NCBI GenBank assembly: GCA_025963345.1
Contig: JAOPUS010000223.1
Coordinates: 1 to 9,443, forward strand
Direction: 5' to 3'
Origin: Blastococcus sp.
GTDB taxonomy: Bacteria; Actinomycetota; Actinomycetes; Mycobacteriales; Geodermatophilaceae
DNA: 9,443 nt
In this document: piece after piece, positions 5,134 through 9,443 of the stretch
How the letters are laid out: the number at the start of each line of letters is the position of its first letter
Numbering within the stretch: position 1 is the first letter of the stretch
Translations under genes and position numbers: made by a program
The notes under the pieces: model-generated
The model's input: only the letters and a program-made list of their open reading frames with translations
Databases searched by the model: none
Told to the model about the DNA's origin: nothing

Positions 5134-6726
5134 GTGGACCCCGGACCGCCGGCAGTGCCGGCTGCCCGGGGTTCGCGGCCGTCCGCGGGCGCCCGGGACG
5201 GGGTTCCGCTGCGCCGGTTCCCCGTGACGCTGCTGCTGGCCTGCGCCGTCGCGGCACTGGCGCTGCTGCCCCTGGGCTACATCGCCACGTACACGGTCGA
5301 CGTCGGCTGGTCGGGCATCCAGGAGCTGGTGTTCCGGCCGCGGGTGGCCGAGCTGCTGTGGAACACCGGCCGGCTCGTGGTCGGCACGGTGCTGGTGTGC
5401 GGCGTCCTCGGGGTCGGCGCGGCCTGGCTGGTGGAGCGCTCCTCCGTGCCGCTGCGCCGGCTCTGGCACGTGCTGCTGGTCGCGCCGCTGGCCGTACCGG
5501 CGTTCGTCAACAGCTACGCCTGGATCTCGCTGCTGCCCGGCCTGGACACCTACGGCGGCGCCCTGCTGGTCGTGTCCCTGTCCTACTTCCCCTTCGTGTA
5601 CCTGCCGGTGGTCGCCGCCTTCCGCGGCCTGGACCCGGCGCTCGAGGAGACCGCGCGTGGCCTCGGCCTCTCCAGCTGGGCGGTGTTCCGGCGCGTCCAG
5701 CTGCCGCAGCTTCGCGTCGCGGTGCTGGGGGGCAGCCTGCTGGTGGCCGTGCACCTGCTCGCGGAGTTCGGGGCGCTGCGGATGCTGCGCTACCCGACGT
5801 TCACCACCGCGATCTACGACCAGTACCGGGCCACCTTCAACGGTCCCGGCGCCACGATGCTGGCCGGCGTCCTCGTGCTCCTCTGCCTGGCCCTGCTGCT
5901 CGCCGAGCTGCGGCTCAGGGGACGGCGGGGCTACGCCCGTACCGGTCGAGGGGCCGCGCGGCCCGTCCGGCCGGTGGCACTGCGCCGGCTCACCGTCCCG
6001 TCGCTGGTCGGCCTGGCCGGGCTCGTCGGACTGGCGCTGGTCGTCCCCGTCGGGAGCCTGGCCTACTGGATGGCCACCGGCTCCTCCACCGCGCTGAGCC
6101 TGCCCACCCTGGCCACCACCACGGGGACGACGCTGGCGCTGGCGGCGGCCGCCGCGGTCGTGACCGTCGTCCTGGCGGTGCCGACCGGCTGGCTGGCGGT
6201 CCGCGCCCGGGGCCGGGTCAGCACGCTGCTCGAGCGCAGCACCTACCTCGGCAGCTCCGTCCCGGGCATCGTCGTCGCTCTCGCGCTGGTGACGATCAGC
6301 CTGCGCGCCACCCCGTGGCTCTACCAGACGGTGCCCGTGCTGCTCGCCGCCTACGCGATTCTCTTCCTGCCCCGGGCCATCGTCACCGTCCGCTCCGCGG
6401 TCGAGCAGTCGCCGCCGCTCTACGACGACGTCGCGGCCTCGCTGGGCTCCTCGGCGCCGGACCGGCTGCGGCGGGTCACGCTCCCGCTGCTCGCGCCCGG
6501 CATCGGCGCCGGCGCCGCCCTGGTGTTCCTCGCGGTCGTCACCGAGCTTACGGCGACCCTCCTCCTGGCCCCCACCGGAACGATCACGCTGGCCACGGCG
6601 TTCTGGTCGGCGAGCAGTGCCCTGGAGTACGGAGCAGCCGCCCCGTACGCCGTGATCATGGTGCTGCTCTCGGCACCCGCTACCGTGCTGCTGTCCCGCG
6701 ACGCCCGACGAGGTCTGACGACATGA
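5134..6726 (+). CDS. fbpB: Iron ABC transporter permease, fused two-domain (FbpB-type)
   Basis: A 530-residue membrane protein forming the whole translocation channel from two fused permease domains, as in FbpB/SfuB/ThiP proteins. I count 12 hydrophobic helices, six per half. Each half carries an ABC-permease EAA loop that contacts the ATPase: EETARGLGLSSWAVFRRVQLP (from residue 171) and DDVAASLGSSAPDRLRRVTLP (from residue 431). A charged linker at about 258-282 (RLRGRRGYARTGRG onward) joins the halves. The start is the least certain part: GTG at 5134 has no clear Shine-Dalgarno, and GTG at 5155 is an in-frame alternative; both precede the first helix. It sits 20 nt after fbpA, and its TGA overlaps the ATG of the ATPase gene (ATGA), implying translational coupling. 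The ferric substrate is inferred from the binding protein. Confidence 0.93.
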   Translation: MDPGPPAVPAARGSRPSAGARDGVPLRRFPVTLLLACAVAALALLPLGYIATYTVDVGWSGIQELVFRPRVAELLWNTGRLVVGTVLVCGVLGVGAAWLVERSSVPLRRLWHVLLVAPLAVPAFVNSYAWISLLPGLDTYGGALLVVSLSYFPFVYLPVVAAFRGLDPALEETARGLGLSSWAVFRRVQLPQLRVAVLGGSLLVAVHLLAEFGALRMLRYPTFTTAIYDQYRATFNGPGATMLAGVLVLLCLALLLAELRLRGRRGYARTGRGAARPVRPVALRRLTVPSLVGLAGLVGLALVVPVGSLAYWMATGSSTALSLPTLATTTGTTLALAAAAAVVTVVLAVPTGWLAVRARGRVSTLLERSTYLGSSVPGIVVALALVTISLRATPWLYQTVPVLLAAYAILFLPRAIVTVRSAVEQSPPLYDDVAASLGSSAPDRLRRVTLPLLAPGIGAGAALVFLAVVTELTATLLLAPTGTITLATAFWSASSALEYGAAAPYAVIMVLLSAPATVLLSRDARRGLTT

Positions 6727-7832
6727 GTTCCCTGACGGTGAAGGACCTGACCAAGGCCTTCGGCACCACCCCGGTCCTCACCGGGGTGGACCTGCACGTC
6801 CCGAGCGGGAGCTTCACGGCCCTGCTCGGCCCGTCGGGATGCGGCAAGACCACCCTGCTGCGGCTGATCGCCGGCTTCGAGGACCCGGACACCGGCACCG
6901 TGGCCGTCGGCGACCGCGTCGTGGCGGGGGCCGGCCGCGGCGTCGCCGCCCGCCGTCGCGGCATCGGCTTCGTGCCGCAGGAGGGCGGCCTGTTCCCGCA
7001 TCTGACGGTGGCCGGCAACATCAGTTTCGGGCTGCCCCGGCGCCAGCGCCGCGACGGCGGCCGGGTCCGCGACCTGCTGCAGCTCGTGGGGCTGGACGCC
7101 GACCTGGCCGACCGATCCCCGCACCAGCTCTCCGGCGGCCAGCAGCAGCGGGTCGCCCTCGCGCGCGCCCTGGCTCCCGAGCCGTCCCTCGTGCTCCTCG
7201 ACGAGCCGTTCTCCTCCCTCGACGCGGCGCTGCGCGAGGAGACCCGCCTGGCGGTGTCCGCGGCGCTCACGGCATCGGGCGCCACCGCCGTCCTGGTCAC
7301 CCACGATCAGGCCGAGGCGCTGTCGATGGCCGACCAGGTGGCGGTGCTCCGCGACGGCCGCCTCGTGCAGCGCACCGATCCGCGCACGCTCTACCGCCGG
7401 CCCGGCGACCTCGACGTCGCGCTGTTCGTGGGCGAGGCCGTCGTCCTCGACGCGGAGATCCGGGACGGCCGCGCGCACTGTGCGCTGGGTTCGCTCGCCT
7501 ACGAGCAGACCAGCGCGGACCCCGTGGCTGACGGCGCTGCCCGCGTCCTGCTCCGCCCGGAGCAGCTCCGGCTCTCCGCCCCGGTGCCGACGGCGCCGGG
7601 CGCGAGGGGGCCGATTGCGAAGGTGCGCAGCGTCGACTTCTACGGCCACGACTCCCGCGCCTGGCTCGAACTGCCCGGCGGAGTGCGGGTCAGCGCCCGA
7701 CTGGAAGGCGTCGACCTGCCCTCGGCCGGTGACGACGTCTCCGTCACGGTGCGCGGGACCGCCCTGGTCTTCCCGCCGGTCGGCACAGGCCTTCCGGGAT
7801 ATCCCGACTCCGTGCCTGCACACCTGGCCTGA
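6723..7832 (+). CDS. fbpC: Iron ABC transporter ATP-binding protein (FbpC-type)
   Basis: A 369-residue cytoplasmic ATPase powering the importer. All nucleotide-binding motifs are intact: Walker A G36-PSGCGKT-T44, Q-loop Q86 in FVPQEGGLFPHLTV, signature LSGGQQQ (136-142), Walker B LVLLDE with catalytic E161, D-loop SSLD (164-167) and H-loop H194 in LVTHDQAEALSMAD. The GGLFPHLTV sequence after the Q-loop fits the FbpC/PotA/CysA branch. A C-terminal TOBE-like domain begins near LLRPEQLRLS (276) and runs to VRGTALVFP. Codon 1 is the ATG inside the ATGA overlap with fbpB; the frame is open far upstream, but that stretch is Arg/Pro/Ala-rich antisense-like sequence with no family features. It is the last gene of the operon, followed by two hairpins. 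Confidence 0.95.
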   Translation: MSSLTVKDLTKAFGTTPVLTGVDLHVPSGSFTALLGPSGCGKTTLLRLIAGFEDPDTGTVAVGDRVVAGAGRGVAARRRGIGFVPQEGGLFPHLTVAGNISFGLPRRQRRDGGRVRDLLQLVGLDADLADRSPHQLSGGQQQRVALARALAPEPSLVLLDEPFSSLDAALREETRLAVSAALTASGATAVLVTHDQAEALSMADQVAVLRDGRLVQRTDPRTLYRRPGDLDVALFVGEAVVLDAEIRDGRAHCALGSLAYEQTSADPVADGAARVLLRPEQLRLSAPVPTAPGARGPIAKVRSVDFYGHDSRAWLELPGGVRVSARLEGVDLPSAGDDVSVTVRGTALVFPPVGTGLPGYPDSVPAHLA

Positions 7833-7865
7833 CGCGGCGCACCAACGGGGGCACGGACACCACGG

Positions 7866-7889
7866 GGTTGCCGGTGCCCGACGGCGACC
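7866..7889 (+). terminator. Hairpin 1 downstream of fbpC
   Basis: GGTTGCCG (7866-7873) pairs with CGGCGACC (7882-7889) around an 8-nt loop: 8 bp including one U.G pair in plus-strand RNA. In minus-strand RNA that pair becomes A/C, so plus-strand use is favoured. No U tract follows. It could be a weak terminator or a 3'-end stabilising stem. Confidence 0.45.
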
Positions 7890-7903
7890 ACACCACCTGA
7901 TCC

Positions 7904-7937
7904 GTCGCCCGATCCCACGTCTCCGGGGTCGGGTGAC
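7904..7937 (+). terminator. Probable operon terminator, 13-bp hairpin
   Basis: GTCGCCCGATCCC (7904-7916) pairs along its full length with GGGGTCGGGTGAC (7925-7937) around an 8-nt loop, using 11 Watson-Crick and 2 G.U pairs in plus-strand RNA. The same two positions mismatch in minus-strand RNA. It lies 72 nt past the fbpC stop and 18 nt before the end of the facing DUF6328 gene. No U run follows, which is common for hairpin terminators in GC-rich actinobacteria. Confidence 0.65.
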
Positions 7938-7954
7938 CCTCCGTCCGGCTCCGG

Positions 7955-8467
7955 TCAGCGCCGTCCGGTCCGGCCGTCGTCCTCGGGGACGTCCTGCTCG
8001 TCGTGGGCGCGCTGCCAGAACGGGACCGCGACCCACCACGAGAGCAGGAGGACGGCCAGGGCCCCGGCGGTCACCCAGGCCAGGGTCAGGGAGAAGAGGA
8101 CGTCGACCACGAGCAGCAGCGCCGAGCAGATGGCCAGCCCGAGGGCGACGAGCCCGGCGAGCGCCGACAGGTTGCTGCGCCGCAGCAGCGCCTCCTTGTC
8201 GTGCTGCCGGAACAGCACGCGGTGCTGGGCGGCCGGGGCGATCAGCAGGGCGGTGGCGACCGCGGCCGAGGCGAGCGCGAGGAAGTAGACGCCCCGCTGG
8301 AACGGGGTGATCGTCGCGACGGTCTGCTGGAACGGGACGATCAGCAGGAAGGCGAAGAGGAACTGCACCCCCGGCAGGGCCACCCGGAGCTCGTTGAGCA
8401 GCTCCATCAGCTCACGGTTGATCCGCTCCTGGCGGGTCTCCCTGTCGTCACCGACGGATGTCGACAT
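7955..8467 (-). CDS. DUF6328 family membrane protein
   Basis: A 170-residue four-helix membrane protein. The N-terminal cytosolic segment RQERINRELMELLNELRVALPGVQ (12-35) is the conserved DUF6328 opening. Helices follow at about 32-50, 58-78, 100-122 and 124-147. The sequence between helices 2 and 3 (IAPAAQHRVLFRQHDKEALLRRSN) is also family-typical. The tail is acidic then basic (EQDVPEDDGRTGRR). The biochemical role is unknown. The ATG at 8467 is preceded by two tandem AAGGGG motifs, 2 and 10 nt away; the farther one is better placed as a Shine-Dalgarno. The DUF2277 gene ends 35 nt upstream on the same strand, so both may share a transcript. It converges on the iron operon across two hairpins. 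Confidence 0.92.
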   Translation of the reverse strand: MSTSVGDDRETRQERINRELMELLNELRVALPGVQFLFAFLLIVPFQQTVATITPFQRGVYFLALASAAVATALLIAPAAQHRVLFRQHDKEALLRRSNLSALAGLVALGLAICSALLLVVDVLFSLTLAWVTAGALAVLLLSWWVAVPFWQRAHDEQDVPEDDGRTGRR

Positions 8468-8483
8468 GTCCCCTTGTCCCCTT
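8468..8483 (-). repeat. Tandem 8-nt repeat carrying two Shine-Dalgarno copies
   Basis: On the minus strand AAGGGGAC occurs twice directly before the DUF6328 ATG (complement of 8483-8476 and 8475-8468). The near AAGGGG is only 2 nt from ATG, too close for normal use; the far copy is 10 nt away. Loss of one unit would leave only the badly placed copy. Confidence 0.7.
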
Positions 8484-8502
8484 GTCGCTGTGTCGGCTCG
8501 GC

Positions 8503-8772
8503 TCAGGTGCCGTAGCGCAGGGCCGCGCGCTCACGGGCCTTCGCGGCCTCGACCTCGCGGTCCTTGGGCGGTGCGGTGGTCACCAGCGCGTCCAGCAACC
8601 GGATCGAGGCCGCGGCCACCTCGGCGACGGCCCGGTCGAACGCCGCGGCGTTGACCCGCGACGGCTTGGTGGCGCCGCTGATCTTGCGGACGTACTGGAG
8701 CGCCGCGGCCTGGACCTCGTCGTCGGTCGCGGGCGGCTCGAAGTTGGAGAGCGGGCGGATGTTCCGGCACAT
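8503..8772 (-). CDS. DUF2277 family protein
   Basis: An 89-residue soluble protein matching DUF2277 along its whole length. It starts with the invariant MCRNIRPLSNFEPPATDDEV, continues with QAAALQYVRKISGATKPSRVN, AFDRAVAEVAAASIRLLDALVTTAPP, and ends KDREVEAAKARERAALRYG. The MCRNI start, with Cys at residue 2, fixes the initiation codon. The function is unknown; the protein is mostly helical. No Shine-Dalgarno precedes the ATG at 8772, and a TACGCT -10-like hexamer lies 6 nt upstream, suggesting a leaderless message. A perfect hairpin separates it from the membrane-protein gene upstream on the same strand, and DUF6328 follows 35 nt downstream. Confidence 0.94.
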   Translation of the reverse strand: MCRNIRPLSNFEPPATDDEVQAAALQYVRKISGATKPSRVNAAAFDRAVAEVAAASIRLLDALVTTAPPKDREVEAAKARERAALRYGT

Positions 8773-8778
8773 GGCAGC

Positions 8779-8784
8779 AGCGTA
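8779..8784 (-). promoter_or_regulatory. Candidate -10 for a leaderless DUF2277 transcript
   Basis: On the minus strand TACGCT (8784-8779) fits the actinobacterial TAnnnT -10 and ends 6 nt before ATG at 8772, the spacing also seen at the marR locus. No convincing -35 is visible (GTGTTC at 17-nt spacing is poor). Confidence 0.45.
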
Positions 8785-8806
8785 GGAGCCGCGACCGACC
8801 GGAACA

Positions 8807-8838
8807 CGGTCCCGCGCAGCGCTCGCCGCGCGGGACCG
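8807..8838 (-). terminator. Perfect 11-bp hairpin after the membrane protein gene
   Basis: CGGTCCCGCGC (8807-8817) and GCGCGGGACCG (8828-8838) are exact reverse complements with a 10-nt loop. The hairpin begins 6 nt past the stop of the minus-strand membrane protein gene and ends 34 nt before the DUF2277 start. No U tract follows. It most likely ends the membrane-protein transcript. Confidence 0.65.
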
Positions 8839-8844
8839 GTCAGG

Positions 8845-9443
8845 TCAGACGTCGAAGCCGGCGCGGTCCACCCGACGGTGGTAGCGGTCGCCGAGCTTGC
8901 CGCCGAGGACGGCGCCCAGCAGCGTCACGAGCAGGATCGCGACCAGCGTGATGATTCCGGCGGTCGTCGCCGTGCCCTCGTCGACCGGGATTCGCGGCAG
9001 GTTCAGCTGCTGCAGCACGTTGTACTGCGCGCCGAGGAGCGCGCCCGCCGCGGCCAGCACGAGGACGACGATCAGGCCGACCAGCCAGACGGCCAGGCCC
9101 TGCCGGGCGCCGTCGAAGCGGGCCATCCGGCCGGCCACGTAGCCACCGGCGAGGTAGGCCAGGAAGAGGACGACGAGGACCGCGATGCCGCCGCCGATGC
9201 CGATCTCGTTGGCCTGGTCGACCGCCTCGTCGGCGGTGTCCACGCCCCGGGCGAGCCCGAGAGCCAGGCCCCCGGCGGACAGCAGAGCGACCAGGATGAC
9301 GGCGAGACCGTTGGCCGACAGCCAACCGAAGAAGGCGGCGCCCCACTTGATCCCGCCGAAGCGGTCGTGCTGGGCGGCCACGGCGTCGCGGCCAGTGCCG
9401 CGCGTGGCGGATGCGCCGTCCGTGCGGACCGTCGTCGGGTCGG
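8845..9443 (-). CDS. Four-helix membrane protein, N-terminus outside window
   Basis: The gene is open to the window edge on the minus strand, so its start is not visible. A GTG at 9381 would give 178 residues, but the frame continues upstream without stop (DPTTVRTDGASATRGTGRDAV), and related actinobacterial proteins carry a similar polar leader before FGGIKWG, so I treat it as 5'-partial. Features from the GTG: FGGIKWGAAFFGWL, helix 1 (about 21-45), a soluble loop (VDTADEAVDQANEIG), helix 2 with LAYLAGGYVAGRMARFDGARQG, helix 3 (VWLVGLIVVLVLAAAGALLGA), a loop ending in LNLPRIPVDEG, helix 4 (AGIITLVAILLVTLLGAVLGGKLG), and a YHRRVDRAGF tail. Gly-rich helix pairs and the GGYVAGRMARF motif are typical of this actinobacterial family, sometimes grouped with YrzE/TIGR04086-like proteins. 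The function is unknown. Confidence 0.82.
   Translation of the reverse strand, partial: DPTTVRTDGASATRGTGRDAVAAQHDRFGGIKWGAAFFGWLSANGLAVILVALLSAGGLALGLARGVDTADEAVDQANEIGIGGGIAVLVVLFLAYLAGGYVAGRMARFDGARQGLAVWLVGLIVVLVLAAAGALLGAQYNVLQQLNLPRIPVDEGTATTAGIITLVAILLVTLLGAVLGGKLGDRYHRRVDRAGFDV

Noticed and set aside
4061..5257. A 398-codon minus-strand frame covering fbpA.
   Set aside because: Antisense to a gene with intact lipobox and iron-ligand residues; the product has no recognisable domain.
5358..6722. An in-frame upstream extension of the fbpC frame by 455 codons.
   Set aside because: It overlaps the permease in another frame and encodes repetitive Arg/Pro/Ala sequence. The ATG in the ATGA overlap is the natural start.
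6420..8039. A 539-codon open frame on the minus strand opposite the iron operon.
   Set aside because: It is antisense to the ends of fbpB and most of fbpC, which have complete family motifs. Its product is Arg/Gly/Ala-rich low-complexity sequence, as expected from a GC-rich shadow frame.
8840..9346. A second 168-codon minus-strand frame inside the last membrane protein gene.
   Set aside because: It is a +1 shadow of a gene with four clean helices and family motifs; its own product is almost all Arg/Gly/Pro.

Overview
The window is very GC-rich, densely packed DNA from a high-GC actinobacterium. Supporting signs are the IdeR/DtxR-type iron box, DUF6328 and DUF2277 genes, GTG starts, probable leaderless promoters, and a COG4941-type (ECF42-like) sigma factor. 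The overall style would fit Geodermatophilaceae or relatives, but that is a guess. No mobile element, CRISPR array, tRNA or rRNA was seen. No stretch longer than 125 bases lacks a gene.

Layout. Bases 1-465 (+) hold the C-terminal part of a sigma factor that begins outside the window. Facing it is a small protein of unknown function (472-834, -) with a Cys/His-rich segment. Next is a MarR-family regulator (931-1359, -), divergent from a four-helix membrane protein (1405-1911, +). Their 45-bp gap is filled by a perfect 14-bp inverted repeat, and each arm also carries parts of both promoters. A 100-residue protein of unknown function (1913-2215, -) is divergent from a YncE-like beta-propeller lipoprotein (2306-3517, +). 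The lipoprotein gene overlaps tail-to-tail with an ElaA-like acetyltransferase (3507-3971, -).

The clearest functional unit is 4076-7832 (+), a complete Fe(III) ABC importer. It encodes an FbpA-type binding lipoprotein, a fused two-domain FbpB-type permease and an FbpC-type ATPase. The genes are tightly spaced (20-nt gap, then an ATGA overlap). A 19-bp IdeR/DtxR-like iron box lies just before the first Shine-Dalgarno, so the operon is expected to be off when iron is plentiful. Two hairpins follow the operon; each contains G.U pairs that fit RNA from the + strand better.

The right end is a minus-strand run: a DUF6328 membrane protein (7955-8467), a DUF2277 protein (8503-8772) and a four-helix membrane protein open to the window edge (8845-9443). 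A perfect 11-bp hairpin separates the last from DUF2277.

No wholly new multi-gene system is evident. The most unusual element is the mirror-symmetric MarR promoter/operator, in which both transcripts appear to be leaderless.
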